Below are positions 26,135-35,616 of a stretch of 36,609 nucleotides of DNA, in pieces. A model generated the notes under the pieces. The model was not told the DNA's origin and did no database searches. It worked only from the letters and a program-made list of their open reading frames with translations. The translations under genes and the position numbers were made by a program. How positions within the stretch are numbered: position 1 is the stretch's first letter; every line of letters begins with the position of its first letter. Source of the DNA: Testudinibacter crocodili (GTDB lineage: Bacteria; Pseudomonadota; Gammaproteobacteria; Enterobacterales; Pasteurellaceae); assembly GCA_006228005.1 (NCBI GenBank), contig VDHG01000046.1:1-36609 (forward strand), in the 5' to 3' direction.

Positions 26135-28012
26135 ATGCAACCCACTATGCAAAATTACCCAATTTTAGCTTTAATCAACACCCCTGACGATCTGCGGTTG
26201 TTAAATCGCGATCAACTGCCTGCATTATGTGACGAACTGCGCCAGTTTTTGTTGGAATCCGTCAGCCGCACAAGTGGGCATTTAGCCTCTGGTTTAGGCA
26301 CTGTCGAGCTGACCGTTGCCTTGCACTATGTCTATCAAACCCCGTTTGACCAGCTTATTTGGGATGTAGGCCATCAAGCCTATCCGCACAAAATTCTGAC
26401 CGGACGCCGCAACAAAATGCACACCATTCGGCAAAAGGGCGGCTTGCATCCGTTTCCGTGGCGCGAAGAGAGCGAATACGACGTGCTGTCGGTCGGCCAC
26501 TCCTCCACCTCAATCAGCGCCGGTTTGGGCATTGCGATTGCAGCGGAAAAAGAGAATGCCAACCGCAAAACCGTGTGCGTGATTGGCGACGGCGCCATCA
26601 CCGCCGGTATGGCATTTGAAGCCCTGAACCATGCCGGAGCGATGCACACCGATATGTTGGTGATTTTGAACGATAACGAAATGTCGATTTCAGAAAACGT
26701 CGGCGCGTTGAACAACCATTTGGCACGACTGCTGTCTGGTTCGTTCTACTCCTCAATTCGGGAAGGCAGTAAAAAAATCTTAGAAAATCTGCCACCAATT
26801 AAAGAGTTTATGAAAAAAACCGAAGAACACGTTAAAGGTTTTGTCTCCGGCGGTACGTTGTTTGAAGAGTTGGGTTTTAATTACATTGGTCCGATTGACG
26901 GTCATAATGTAGACGAGCTGGTTTCTACCCTGAAGAACATGCGTAACCTGAAAGGCCCGCAATTTCTGCATGTGATGACCAAAAAAGGCAAAGGTTACGC
27001 CCCGGCAGAAAACGACCCGATCGGTTTTCACGGTGTACCAAAATTTGATCCAACATTAGGGACACTACCAAAATCCAAAGCTAATAACCCTAGTTATTCG
27101 ACCATTTTCGGCGATTGGTTGTGTGAAATGGCAGCACAAGATACCAAATTAATCGGTATTACGCCGGCAATGCGGGAAGGATCAGGCATGGTCGAATTTT
27201 CCAACCGCTTCCCACAACAGTATTTTGATGTGGCAATTGCCGAGCAGCACGCCGTTACCTTTGCTGCCGGTTTGGCGATCGGCGGCTACAAACCGGTGGT
27301 GGCGATCTACTCCACCTTCCTACAGCGGGCTTACGATCAACTGATTCACGATGTGGCGATTCCGAATTTGCCGGTGTTGTTTGCAATTGATCGTGCCGGT
27401 GTCGTTGGCGCCGACGGGCAAACCCACCAGGGCGCTTTCGACATCAGTTTCATGCGTTGCATTCCCAATCTAGTCATTATGACCCCAAGTGACGAAAACG
27501 AATGTCGCCAAATGCTGTACACCGGCTATCACTTGAATGCGCCTGCGGCAGTGCGTTATCCACGAGGAGCTGGCATTGGCTGTGAGCTGCAACCTCTAAA
27601 TGGCTTGCCAATCGGCAAAGCCAACAAAGTCCGTGACGGCAAAAATATTGCGATTTTAAATTTCGGTACCTTGTTGCCACAAGCGCTAGCCGCCGCAGAG
27701 AAATTGAACGCCAGCGTGATCGATATGCGCTTTGTTAAACCGTTAGATCAGGCTTGCATTGCCGAAGCAGCGCAACAGCACAGCCTGTTAGTCAGCTTAG
27801 AAGACAATGCGATTGAAGGCGGTGCCGGAAGTGCGGTTGCCGAAACGTTAAACCACTTGGCATTACAGCAAAGAATCACCATTCCGCCACTGCTACAATT
27901 GGGTTTCCCCGATCATTTCATTGCCCAAGGTGAACAAGCAGAAGTTTTAACAGAATTGCAGCTCGACGCTGCCGGTATTGAGCAACAAATTAGTGCATGT
28001 TGGCAGCAATAA
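26135..28012 (+). CDS. dxs: 1-deoxy-D-xylulose-5-phosphate synthase
   Basis: Thiamine-diphosphate enzyme joining pyruvate and glyceraldehyde 3-phosphate, first step of the non-mevalonate isoprenoid pathway. The ThDP-binding motif [18 protein letters not shown] ending in NDNEMSIS is clear, as are the transketolase-like FHGVPKFD and [18 protein letters not shown] segments. The frame opens at a TTG (26123), but the ATG at 26135 gives 625 residues, the length usual in Pasteurellaceae; a second ATG at 26147 is also possible. It follows ispA by 86 bp, and together they link precursor synthesis and chain elongation. Confidence 0.96.
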   Translation: MQPTMQNYPILALINTPDDLRLLNRDQLPALCDELRQFLLESVSRTSGHLASGLGTVELTVALHYVYQTPFDQLIWDVGHQAYPHKILTGRRNKMHTIRQKGGLHPFPWREESEYDVLSVGHSSTSISAGLGIAIAAEKENANRKTVCVIGDGAITAGMAFEALNHAGAMHTDMLVILNDNEMSISENVGALNNHLARLLSGSFYSSIREGSKKILENLPPIKEFMKKTEEHVKGFVSGGTLFEELGFNYIGPIDGHNVDELVSTLKNMRNLKGPQFLHVMTKKGKGYAPAENDPIGFHGVPKFDPTLGTLPKSKANNPSYSTIFGDWLCEMAAQDTKLIGITPAMREGSGMVEFSNRFPQQYFDVAIAEQHAVTFAAGLAIGGYKPVVAIYSTFLQRAYDQLIHDVAIPNLPVLFAIDRAGVVGADGQTHQGAFDISFMRCIPNLVIMTPSDENECRQMLYTGYHLNAPAAVRYPRGAGIGCELQPLNGLPIGKANKVRDGKNIAILNFGTLLPQALAAAEKLNASVIDMRFVKPLDQACIAEAAQQHSLLVSLEDNAIEGGAGSAVAETLNHLALQQRITIPPLLQLGFPDHFIAQGEQAEVLTELQLDAAGIEQQISACWQQ

Positions 28013-28054
28013 TCACGGCTGGATAATAAAAATAAAAAATATTGAGATTTTTAT

Positions 28055-28081
28055 GAACTTTTCGACCTATCTTTAGTCTTA
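28055..28081 (+). promoter_or_regulatory. Possible sigma-E-type promoter
   Basis: GAACTT (28055-28060) and TCTTA (28077-28081) are separated by 16 bp. This resembles the sigma-E pattern GGAACTT-N15/16-TCnnA, although the leading G is missing. A sigma-70-like -10 TATGCT (28086-28091) without a good -35 is also present. It lies 43 bp after the dxs stop. Confidence 0.35.
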
Positions 28082-28086
28082 ATTTA

Positions 28087-28180
28087 TGCTAGTGCACTGC
28101 AAATGCAGTTGTCTTTTTACATTTTACTTATTGTAAGACCTCCCCCGATATTTATTCATTGAATATCGGGTTTTCTTTTT
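28087..28180 (+). ncRNA. Candidate small RNA downstream of dxs
   Basis: If transcription starts 6-7 nt after the -10 element, it would yield an RNA of about 90 nt ending at the terminator at 28144-28180. It would contain a small 5' hairpin (ACTGC-AAAT-GCAGT), a U-rich stretch, and the unpaired segment GACCTCC before the terminator, complementary to Shine-Dalgarno sequences. No open frame fits. Size and layout are like Hfq-dependent sRNAs; it might instead be only the dxs 3' untranslated region. Not matched to a known family. Confidence 0.35.
28144..28180 (+). terminator. Strong intrinsic terminator
   Basis: CCCGATATT (28144-28152) and AATATCGGG (28162-28170) form a perfect 9-bp stem with a 9-nt loop, followed by TTTTCTTTTT. 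It ends dxs transcripts and any small RNA starting in the same gap. Confidence 0.9.
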
Positions 28181-28204
28181 TATAACCGTTATTTTTTATA
28201 ACCG
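28176..28204. repeat. 16-bp-period tandem duplication near terminator
   Basis: TTTTTTATAACCG occurs at 28176-28188 and again at 28192-28204 with no mismatch. The first copy overlaps the T tract of the terminator; the second lies just before the 3' end of the LysE-family gene. Confidence 0.65.
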
Positions 28205-28229
28205 CTTAAGCTTAAAATGAATAGCGCGC

Positions 28230-28868
28230 TTACACCATCAACTGAATCGCGCTGGCGATCAAAAATAATCCGAAGCCGATAAACACCAGCCCCGACAGAT
28301 TATCAATATAACGACTATAATTTAGATAAAATGATTTCACGCCTGGGCGGGAAAAAAGGTGGGCGATAAGATAAAAGTAGATAAAACTTTCCAGCAGAAT
28401 CATCACTGCAATAAAAGCGATTTGCCAATAATCGGTTAAACTGCCGACTAATAAAGAAAAAATACCGCTGAAATAGATAATCGCTTTAGCATTGGCCAGA
28501 TTGACCAACAAGCCTTGCCGAATGTTCGCCCAATCGGAGACTGGATTGACCGCACGTTGCACACTGATCTGCGCCAGACTGATATTGCGTTTCACTCGCA
28601 GCATCAGGCTGCCGAGATAGCTAAGATAAGCACCGCCCAACAGCAATACCGCACTTTCAATCGGGGGATACAATTTGAAAAGTAACGCTAATCCGAGCAG
28701 GCTTGCACTCAGCCAAACCACTAAGCCTAGGATAATGCCAACTACGCCCAACACCGCACTACGCTGATTTTCACTGATCGCTTTGCGCGCTACAAAAAAG
28801 AAATCAGGGCCGGGGCTAACCAACGCAAACAAATGCACAAAAAACAGTTTAATCACTAAAGCAAACAT
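28230..28868 (-). CDS. LysE/RhtB-family amino-acid exporter
   Basis: A 212-residue inner-membrane protein with about six hydrophobic segments. The family motif SPGPDFFFVARKAI is present near the N-terminus, and the long hydrophobic region with LLLGGAYLSYLGSLMLR fits the LysE/RhtB pattern. Members export amino acids such as threonine, homoserine or lysine; the substrate here is unknown. It is the last gene of ribH-nusB-thiL-pgpA, 12 bp after pgpA, a position also seen in Haemophilus. An uptake signal core is at 28648. Confidence 0.88.
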   Translation of the reverse strand: MFALVIKLFFVHLFALVSPGPDFFFVARKAISENQRSAVLGVVGIILGLVVWLSASLLGLALLFKLYPPIESAVLLLGGAYLSYLGSLMLRVKRNISLAQISVQRAVNPVSDWANIRQGLLVNLANAKAIIYFSGIFSLLVGSLTDYWQIAFIAVMILLESFIYFYLIAHLFSRPGVKSFYLNYSRYIDNLSGLVFIGFGLFLIASAIQLMV

Positions 28869-28880
28869 GGCTAATCGACT

Positions 28881-29390
28881 CTACAATCCGCCTAAGGTAA
28901 ATAACAATAACAAGCAAAGTGCGGTATAAACCGCCGCCAGTAAATCATCAAGCATAATGCCGAAACCGTTCTCGACATTTTTATCAAAATATTTGATCGG
29001 ATATGGCTTCACAATATCAAAAAAGCGAAACAGCACAAATGCTAAGCAATACCACAGCCAATTCTGCTGCGGTACAAACGCCAGCACCAGCCAGATCGCA
29101 ATAATCTCATCCCACACAATCGCACCGTGATCGTGCACGCCCATATCGTGTGCCGTTTTTTCACACAAATAAATGCCAAGCACAAAACCCGGCACCGCCA
29201 GCAACAATAAGAAAAGTGGCGATACAAACTGCAGTAAACCGATGCCCAGCAGCCAGCCTGCCAGAGTTCCCCAAGTACCCGGCGCTGGCGACAACAGCCC
29301 CGAACCAAAGCCGAGCGCCAAAAAATGCACCGGATTACGAATATTCAACTGACTTAAGGCACTTTTTTTATCATCTATTTTATCGTTCAT
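28881..29390 (-). CDS. pgpA: Phosphatidylglycerophosphatase A
   Basis: Removes phosphate from phosphatidylglycerol phosphate at the inner membrane to make phosphatidylglycerol. It has 169 residues (E. coli 172), several hydrophobic segments, and the family motifs NPVHFLALGFGSGLLSPAPGTWGTL, HDHGAIVWDEIIAIW and the acidic C-terminal MLDDLLAA. It starts 26 bp after thiL in the same orientation. The nusB-thiL-pgpA order is conserved across gamma-proteobacteria. Confidence 0.95.
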   Translation of the reverse strand: MNDKIDDKKSALSQLNIRNPVHFLALGFGSGLLSPAPGTWGTLAGWLLGIGLLQFVSPLFLLLLAVPGFVLGIYLCEKTAHDMGVHDHGAIVWDEIIAIWLVLAFVPQQNWLWYCLAFVLFRFFDIVKPYPIKYFDKNVENGFGIMLDDLLAAVYTALCLLLLFTLGGL

Positions 29391-29416
29391 TGGCTGCCAT
29401 CCTTTTCTATTCAGAT

Positions 29417-30415
29417 TTAGAAATGCTCAAAGCCTTGAAAATCTGGCGGCGTCACTTTCTCAGTACCGCGTTTTAAACGAATCATTTGATTAGTATTTTG
29501 GCTGCGAATCTGTCCGATACAGGTGTAATCGACCCCGATATGAGTTAATTCTCGTTCTAGTTTCGCGCAGTTTTTATCTGCTACAGTAAAACACAACTCA
29601 TAATCCTCACCACCAGCCAACGCAAATTGCTCTGCTTTTTCGGCACCAAAAACCGCAATCAACTGTGGCGACAACGGCAGTTTGTCCAGTTTCAGGCTGG
29701 CGCTGACCGCACTTCGTTGTAAAATATGTGATAAATCTGCCAACAAACCATCGGAAATATCAATCGCTGCACTGGCATAAGGCGCAATGCTTTGTCCGAA
29801 CAGCACTCTTGGCACCGGACGCAAATGGCGTTCGATGAGATAGGTTTCAGCTTGGCTAAGTGCGGTATCGCTGTTTTGCCCTCGTTTTTGCTGCAGTAAA
29901 GCTAAACCTGCCGCACTGTCACCCAAACTGCCGGTAACGTAAATCCAATCACCTTTTTCTGCGCCGTGACGGCACAATGCCTTATCTCGCGGCAGCAAAC
30001 CATGAGCGGTAATCGAAATCGAAAGCGGGCCTTTAGTGGTGTCGCCGCCAATCAAATCGACATTATAGTGATCTAAAATTTCAAAAAAGCGGCGGCTGAA
30101 TGTTGCCAACCAGTGGTGATCCACCTTCGGCAGTGTTAAGGCAAGCGAAATCCATGCCGGCTCGGCACCCATTGCCGCCAAATCGCTGAGATTAACGGCA
30201 ACGGCTTTATACGCCAGATCGGCAGGATCGATGTCACTGAAAAAATGAATACCTTCGACTAAGGTATCCGTGGTGATCGCCAAGCGTTGGTTGGCCTTAA
30301 TCTCGGTGATAGCGCAGTCGTCGCCAATGGCTAATGCAACGTCCTTGCGCGGTGTTCGGGTGGACGCATTAAAATACTGACGAATAATACTAAACTCGCT
30401 ATTTTGCCGCACCAT
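29417..30415 (-). CDS. thiL: Thiamine-monophosphate kinase
   Basis: Phosphorylates thiamine monophosphate to thiamine diphosphate, the cofactor needed among others by Dxs. The 332-residue protein has the PurM-like motifs IGDDCAI, AVNLSDLAAMGAEPAWISLAL, LIGGDTTKGPLSISITAHG, AIDISDGLLADLSHI and LAGGEDYELCFTV, with metal-binding aspartates. The start at 30415 lies 45 bp after nusB, preceded by AGGAGAGTAA. Uptake signal cores occur at 29706 and 29858. Confidence 0.96.
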   Translation of the reverse strand: MVRQNSEFSIIRQYFNASTRTPRKDVALAIGDDCAITEIKANQRLAITTDTLVEGIHFFSDIDPADLAYKAVAVNLSDLAAMGAEPAWISLALTLPKVDHHWLATFSRRFFEILDHYNVDLIGGDTTKGPLSISITAHGLLPRDKALCRHGAEKGDWIYVTGSLGDSAAGLALLQQKRGQNSDTALSQAETYLIERHLRPVPRVLFGQSIAPYASAAIDISDGLLADLSHILQRSAVSASLKLDKLPLSPQLIAVFGAEKAEQFALAGGEDYELCFTVADKNCAKLERELTHIGVDYTCIGQIRSQNTNQMIRLKRGTEKVTPPDFQGFEHF

Positions 30416-30460
30416 TTACTCTCCTGACCGCACGTTGTGATGTTAAATGTTGAATCTAGC

Positions 30461-30877
30461 TTATTTTCGTCCAAGCGCCGGTGCCAGTTTATCCAACACC
30501 CCGTTAATATATTTATGGCTCTCTTCTGCACCAAATACTTTCGCCACTTCAATCGCTTCATTAATCACGACTTTGTACGGCACATCCGCTTGATATTTCA
30601 ATTCGTACGCCGCCATCACCAAAACCGCTCGTTCAATCGGATCCAATTCGCCGAAGGCTCTGTCCAAGTGCGGTTCCAGTGTCTGTTGCAAATCGTCGCT
30701 ATGCTCGGCACTTTGGCTTAATAACTTGCGGAAATACGGCATATCAACCCCTTTCATATCTTGATCTGTGATGAAAGACAGTTCCACTTCGGCAATCTCA
30801 TTTTTAGAAATAAACCAAGAATACAGCCCTTGCACCGCACACTCTCTGGCACGACGGCGTGGTGATACTTTACTCAT
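30461..30877 (-). CDS. nusB: Transcription antitermination factor NusB
   Basis: RNA-binding helical protein that acts with NusE (S10), NusA and NusG in antitermination of rRNA operons. The 138-residue protein starts with the conserved [17 protein letters not shown] and has [27 protein letters not shown] and [28 protein letters not shown]. It begins 11 bp after ribH; the tight spacing makes them one transcript. Confidence 0.97.
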   Translation of the reverse strand: MSKVSPRRRARECAVQGLYSWFISKNEIAEVELSFITDQDMKGVDMPYFRKLLSQSAEHSDDLQQTLEPHLDRAFGELDPIERAVLVMAAYELKYQADVPYKVVINEAIEVAKVFGAEESHKYINGVLDKLAPALGRK

Positions 30878-30888
30878 TATACCCTCCG

Positions 30889-31362
30889 TTAGGCGTTATC
30901 AATCGCATTCAGCAAATTGATCATTTCCAAGGCGACTAGTGCCGATTCAGCGCCTTTATTACCGGCTTTTGTGCCCGCTCTTTCAATCGCTTGTTCGATA
31001 TTTTCCGTGGTCAATACACCAAACGCCACTGGAATTTCTGCCTGCATTGCCACTTGCCCCAAACCACTGCTGGCTTCTCCGGCAACATATTCAAAATGCG
31101 CCGTGCCGCCACGGATGACCGTACCTAGCGCCACAATCGCATCGTATTTTTTGCTGTCAGCTAAACGACGTGCGACTAATGGCAGCTCATAGGCGCCCGG
31201 CGCGTATACCAAGGTGATATTTTCGTCTTTGACTTGTCCGATACGTTTTAATGCGTCGACTGCCCCCTCACGCAAACTTTCATTGATAAAACTATTAAAA
31301 CGGGCGATAACCACCGCGACTTTAGCTTCTGGCGCAGCCACGACACCTTGTAAAATTTTCAT
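30889..31362 (-). CDS. ribH: 6,7-dimethyl-8-ribityllumazine synthase
   Basis: Penultimate enzyme of riboflavin synthesis, forming an icosahedral or pentameric shell. The 157-residue protein starts [25 protein letters not shown] (the N of RFN and following residues line the active site) and has the motifs [35 protein letters not shown] and [16 protein letters not shown] with the catalytic histidine in TAHFE. First gene of ribH-nusB-thiL-pgpA-exporter. No FMN riboswitch is seen upstream. Confidence 0.97.
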   Translation of the reverse strand: MKILQGVVAAPEAKVAVVIARFNSFINESLREGAVDALKRIGQVKDENITLVYAPGAYELPLVARRLADSKKYDAIVALGTVIRGGTAHFEYVAGEASSGLGQVAMQAEIPVAFGVLTTENIEQAIERAGTKAGNKGAESALVALEMINLLNAIDNA

Positions 31363-31653
31363 ATGCTACCTTGTGAAATTGGATAAAACCATGTTGTTAA
31401 ATTCGATCGCGGATTCTATCACAACATTCGATTTTATTCAGTACTAAATTCCGCTCAGTGCTTGCTTTAATTGTACACGCTATCCCAGCTTTCCATTCTG
31501 CTCAGTAAAGTGCGGTTTTTTGAGCCATTCACGCAATTTCTCTTTTTAATCTAGAAATCAACTGTGGTATTCTTAGCGCCGATTTATCCCTTTATTCAGA
31601 GACTATTGTTGATAATCGCGATAACGCGGTTATTTAGGAGGAAAACAAAGACA
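31363..31653. promoter_or_regulatory. ribH-potA divergent intergenic region
   Basis: 291 bp between divergent start codons. It holds an uptake signal core (31508-31516), a hairpin in front of potA (31613-31632) and no supported gene. A GTG-initiated frame from 31564 reads into potA but has no family similarity. I cannot name convincing promoters. Confidence 0.6.
31613..31632 (+). other. Hairpin just upstream of the potA ribosome binding site
   Basis: TAATCGCG (31613-31620) and CGCGGTTA (31625-31632) pair with one wobble around an ATAA loop, ending 3 nt before AGGAGG (31636-31641). It could modulate translation from the GTG start of potA. Confidence 0.4.
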
Positions 31654-32772
31654 GTGGAAAACGTTGTTAAAACCAAACCGGTGATTGAGCTGCGTTCAAT
31701 CCGTAAGGAATATGACGGCAAAGCCATCATTAACGATTTTGATTTATCCATCAATCATGGCGAATTTATTACCATTTTAGGGCCTTCCGGTTGTGGAAAA
31801 ACCACAATTCTGCGCCTGATTGCCGGTTTTGAGGAACTGAACGGCGGACAAATTATTCTGGACGGACAAGACATTAGTCAAGTTCCGGCAGAACAGCGTC
31901 CGGTCAATACCGTTTTCCAAAGTTATGCGCTGTTTCCGCATTTGAGCATTTTTGAAAATGTGGCGTTCGGGCTAAAAATGCAGAAAGTGCCTAGCCATGA
32001 CATCAAACCACGCGTGTTGGAAGCACTGCGCATGGTGCAGCTTGAAGAATTTGCCGATCGCAAACCGGCGCAACTTTCCGGTGGACAGCAGCAACGAGTT
32101 GCGATTGCCAGAGCGGTAGTCAATAAACCCAAAGTATTGCTGTTGGACGAGTCGTTATCGGCGCTGGATTACAATCTGCGTAAACAGATGCAAAATGAGC
32201 TGAAAGCGCTGCAACGCCAACTGGGCATCACCTTTATTTTTGTGACCCACGACCAAGAAGAAGCCTTGAGTATGTCGGATCGGATTATCGTGTTGCGTGC
32301 CGGCAAATTACAACAAGACGGTACGCCACGCGAAATTTACGAAGAGCCGAACAATTTGTTTGTGGCACAATTTATCGGTGAAATCAATATTTTTGATGCC
32401 ACCGTGATCGAGCGTCTGGATGAAAAACGGCTGAAAGCTAATGTTGAAGGGCGAATCTGCGATATTTTCGCGACACAATCTGTTTCCGCCGGCAGCCAAC
32501 TGAAAGTGTTGCTGCGCCCAGAAGATTTACGTCTGGAAGAAGTCAACGAAACCGAGAAAGTCAACGGCATTGTCGGTTATGTGCGCGAACGCAACTACAA
32601 AGGCATGACGCTGGAATCCACAATTGAACTGGAAAGCGGCAAAATGGTGTTGATCAGCGAATTCTTTAACGAAGATGATCCGGATGTGGATCACTCACTG
32701 AATCAAAAAGTGGCGATTACTTGGGTTGAAAGCTGGGAAGTGGTGTTGCAAGATGAAGATAACAACGCATAA
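31654..32772 (+). CDS. potA: Spermidine/putrescine ABC transporter ATP-binding protein PotA
   Basis: Drives polyamine import by PotBCD. The 372-residue protein has Walker [11 protein letters not shown], the Q loop region [20 protein letters not shown], signature [14 protein letters not shown] and Walker [13 protein letters not shown], followed by a C-terminal TOBE regulatory domain. The chosen start is GTG at 31654, 12 nt after the strong AGGAGG; the frame could be extended to a GTG at 31564, but those 30 residues do not look like PotA. It overlaps potB by 20 bp. Confidence 0.96.
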   Translation: MENVVKTKPVIELRSIRKEYDGKAIINDFDLSINHGEFITILGPSGCGKTTILRLIAGFEELNGGQIILDGQDISQVPAEQRPVNTVFQSYALFPHLSIFENVAFGLKMQKVPSHDIKPRVLEALRMVQLEEFADRKPAQLSGGQQQRVAIARAVVNKPKVLLLDESLSALDYNLRKQMQNELKALQRQLGITFIFVTHDQEEALSMSDRIIVLRAGKLQQDGTPREIYEEPNNLFVAQFIGEINIFDATVIERLDEKRLKANVEGRICDIFATQSVSAGSQLKVLLRPEDLRLEEVNETEKVNGIVGYVRERNYKGMTLESTIELESGKMVLISEFFNEDDPDVDHSLNQKVAITWVESWEVVLQDEDNNA

Positions 32773-33613
32773 GTTTCAGAATATCACCGTTGCCATTATT
32801 TTTGGCTGGTTGATTTTCTTTGTGCTGGTACCGAATATACTGGTATTAGGAACGAGTTTTCTCACCCGTGACACCAGCAATCTAATCGATTTCACTTTTT
32901 CACTCGACAGCTACAAACGCCTGTTTGATCCGCTGTATGCACAAGTGATGTGGAACTCGCTGTATATGTCGGGTTTGGCGACAATCATCTGTCTGCTGAT
33001 CGGCTATCCGTTTGCGTTTATGATTGCCAAACTGCCGAGCAAATACCGCCCTATCCTGCTGTTTATGGTGATTTTGCCGTTCTGGACCAACTCCTTGATC
33101 CGAATTTACGGCATGAAAATTTTTCTTGGCGTGCGTGGTGTGTTGAATAACACCCTAATGTCGCTAGGCATTATCGATTCACCGATTCGGATCATCAATA
33201 CCGAAGTCGCGGTAATCATCGGTTTGGTATATATCCTACTGCCGTTTATGATTCTGCCACTCTACTCTGCGATTGAAAAATTGGACGGACGTTTGCTGGA
33301 AGCCGCCAAAGATTTGGGTGCTGGCACCGTACAGCGTTTTGTACGGATTATTCTACCGTTGACAATGCCGGGCATTATCGCTGGCTGCCTGTTGGTACTG
33401 CTGCCAGCTATGGGCATGTTCTATGTGGCTGATCTGTTGGGCGGTGCTAAAGTATTGTTGGTCGGCAATGTGATTAAGAGCGAATTTTTGGTCTCACGCA
33501 ACTGGCCGTTCGGCTCGGCAATCAGCATCGGGCTGACCCTGTTGATGGCACTGTTATTGTATATTTACTACCGTGCAGGTAAGTTGTTGAATAAAAAACC
33601 GGAGTTGGAATAA
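32753..33613 (+). CDS. potB: Spermidine/putrescine ABC transporter permease PotB
   Basis: Inner-membrane subunit of the polyamine importer. The 286-residue protein has about six membrane segments and the EAA loop motif [21 protein letters not shown] that contacts PotA. The ATG at 32753 lies within the end of potA; the frame opens a little earlier at 32726 but the ATG gives the better N-terminus ([10 protein letters not shown]). Its stop overlaps the potC start in TAATG. Confidence 0.95.
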   Translation: MKITTHKFQNITVAIIFGWLIFFVLVPNILVLGTSFLTRDTSNLIDFTFSLDSYKRLFDPLYAQVMWNSLYMSGLATIICLLIGYPFAFMIAKLPSKYRPILLFMVILPFWTNSLIRIYGMKIFLGVRGVLNNTLMSLGIIDSPIRIINTEVAVIIGLVYILLPFMILPLYSAIEKLDGRLLEAAKDLGAGTVQRFVRIILPLTMPGIIAGCLLVLLPAMGMFYVADLLGGAKVLLVGNVIKSEFLVSRNWPFGSAISIGLTLLMALLLYIYYRAGKLLNKKPELE

Positions 33614-34380
33614 TGGGTCGTTTACTACGCAGTGGTTTCATGTTTGTGGTATATGCCTATTTGTATATACCGATTATTATCCTGATCGTCAACTCGTTCA
33701 ATGCCGACCGCTACGGCTTAAGTTGGAAAGGCTTTAGCTGGAGCTGGTACGAACGCCTGTTCAACAATGACACCTTGATTCAAGCCGCAATTCACTCGGT
33801 GACGATCGCATTTTTTGCAGCCACTTTAGCCACCATTATCGGCGGCTTGACCGCGATAGCGCTTTATCGTTATGCCTTTCGCGGCAAAAAATTCGTCGGC
33901 GGCATGCTGTTTATTGTGATGATGTCACCGGATATTGTGATGGCGGTTTCACTGTTGGCGCTATTTATGCTGTTTAGCATCAAGTTGGGCTTTGCGTCTT
34001 TATTATTGGCTCATATCACGTTCTGCCTGCCGTATGTGGTGGTCACCATTCTGTCACGTCTGAAAGGGTTTGATGTCAAAATGTTGGAAGCCGCCAAAGA
34101 TTTGGGCGCTGGTGAATTGACGATTCTCGGCAAAATCATTCTGCCATTGGCACTGCCGGCAATTGTTTCCGGTTGGCTGCTCAGCTTCACTATTTCGCTG
34201 GATGATGTGGTGGTGTCGTCATTTGTGACCGGCGTAAGCTATGAAGTACTGCCGCTGAAGATTTTCTCAATGGTAAAAACCGGCGTCACTCCAGAAGTCA
34301 ATGCCTTAGCGACCATTATGATCTTGCTCTCGTTATTCTTGGTCACCTTAAGCCTGTTTATCGGACGCAAAAACAAGTAG
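33613..34380 (+). CDS. potC: Spermidine/putrescine ABC transporter permease PotC
   Basis: Second inner-membrane permease of the polyamine importer, 255 residues with about six membrane segments. The EAA motif [20 protein letters not shown] nearly repeats that of PotB. The ATG at 33613 shares a base with the potB stop codon (TAATG), which points to translational coupling. It is followed by potD after 84 bp. Confidence 0.95.
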   Translation: MGRLLRSGFMFVVYAYLYIPIIILIVNSFNADRYGLSWKGFSWSWYERLFNNDTLIQAAIHSVTIAFFAATLATIIGGLTAIALYRYAFRGKKFVGGMLFIVMMSPDIVMAVSLLALFMLFSIKLGFASLLLAHITFCLPYVVVTILSRLKGFDVKMLEAAKDLGAGELTILGKIILPLALPAIVSGWLLSFTISLDDVVVSSFVTGVSYEVLPLKIFSMVKTGVTPEVNALATIMILLSLFLVTLSLFIGRKNK

Positions 34381-34464
34381 TATTGGGTTACCCGCATGAC
34401 AAAAGTGCGGGTATTTCTTGCTGTTATTTATCTTCTCTATTTCTCTTCTTCGGAGTATTTTACG

Positions 34465-35511
34465 ATGAAAAAACTAAGCGCAGTCTTTACCGTCGGCATT
34501 CTTGGCTTAGCCGTGCAAACCGCAGCAAACGCCAAAGATGAAGTGATCTATCTCTATGACTGGGCTGAGTATATTCCGCCCGGACTACTGGAAGATTTCA
34601 CCGCAGAAACCGGGATCAAAGTGATTTTTTCCAGCTTTGAGTCCAACGAAACCATGTATGCTAAAATGAAAACCATGGGGGAGAGTGGTGGCTACGATGT
34701 GATCGCACCGTCCAACTATTTTGTCTCGAAAATGCGCAAAGAAGGCATGTTGATGCCGTTGGATCACAGCAAGCTGCCGTCGCTGCAAGAGCTGGATCCG
34801 GAAATGCTGGATAAACCTTATGATCCGGGCAATCAATACTCTGTGCCACAAATCTTCGGCGCCACCGCGATTGCTTACAACAGCGATGTTTATCCTGCCG
34901 GTACGTTTAACTCTTGGAATGATTTATGGAAAGCGGAATTTAAAGACAAACTGCAACTGACCGATGATGCCCGTGAACTGTTTCATATGACCTTAGTCAC
35001 CATGGGCGAAGATCCAAACACCACTAATCCAGAATTAATCAAAAAAGCTTATGATAAACTACTGACCCTACGCCCGAATGTACTGACCTTCAATTCGGAC
35101 AATCCTGCCAACTCGTTTATCGCCGGTGAGGTCAATGCGGGCATGTTGTGGAACGGCTCAGCGTTTATTGCACGCAAAGAAGGCATGCCGATCAATATTA
35201 GCTGGCCAAAAGAAGGCGCGATTTTCTGGATGGACACATTGGCGATTCCTGCGACCAGCAAAAATCCGGAAGCTGCCCACAAGCTGATTAACTATCTGAT
35301 CAGCGCCCCGGTTGCCGAAAAAGTGGCATTAGAAGTCGGTTATCCGACCCCAAATCTACTGGCACGAAAAAAACTGCCAAAAGAAATTGTGGAAGACAGC
35401 CAGTTGTATCCACCGTTGGAAGTGATGAAAAACAGTATTTGGCAAGACGATGTCGGTGATGTTTCCGCCGTGTATGAAAACTATTTTCAGCAGTTTAAAG
35501 CAGCAAAATAA
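34465..35511 (+). CDS. potD: Spermidine/putrescine periplasmic binding protein PotD
   Basis: Captures polyamines in the periplasm for PotABC. The 348-residue precursor has a signal peptide (MKKLSAVFTVGILGLAVQ, then TAANA before KDEVIY). The mature protein shows EVIYLYDWAEYIPPGLLEDF, GGYDVIAPSNYFVSKM and LWNGSAFIARKEG, in line with the PotD/PotF family, whose aromatic and acidic residues bind the amines. The frame opens at 34396, but the ATG at 34465 follows CGGAG. It is the last gene of potABCD and ends at a terminator. Confidence 0.95.
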   Translation: MKKLSAVFTVGILGLAVQTAANAKDEVIYLYDWAEYIPPGLLEDFTAETGIKVIFSSFESNETMYAKMKTMGESGGYDVIAPSNYFVSKMRKEGMLMPLDHSKLPSLQELDPEMLDKPYDPGNQYSVPQIFGATAIAYNSDVYPAGTFNSWNDLWKAEFKDKLQLTDDARELFHMTLVTMGEDPNTTNPELIKKAYDKLLTLRPNVLTFNSDNPANSFIAGEVNAGMLWNGSAFIARKEGMPINISWPKEGAIFWMDTLAIPATSKNPEAAHKLINYLISAPVAEKVALEVGYPTPNLLARKKLPKEIVEDSQLYPPLEVMKNSIWQDDVGDVSAVYENYFQQFKAAK

Positions 35512-35532
35512 CAATTACTTGATTAATCTCAC

Positions 35533-35562
35533 AAAAAAGGTCTTCTTTAGAAGATCTTTTTT
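35533..35562 (+). terminator. Intrinsic terminator of potABCD
   Basis: AAAAAAGGTCTTC (35533-35545) and GAAGATCTTTTTT (35550-35562) form a 13-bp stem with one wobble and a TTTA loop; the T-rich arm serves as the T tract. It starts 21 bp after potD. Confidence 0.85.
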
Positions 35563-35616
35563 ACGTTATAGCATAAGATAAAACATCAACGGCGTGTTAC
35601 TACGGAGGATTTTTTC

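Noticed and set aside
31363-31460. FMN riboswitch upstream of ribH
   Set aside because: I looked for the conserved RFN-element segments on the minus strand and found none.
31564-31653. N-terminal extension of PotA or a leader peptide
   Set aside because: The 30 hydrophobic residues lack PotA similarity, and AGGAGG at 31636-31641 marks the later GTG start.
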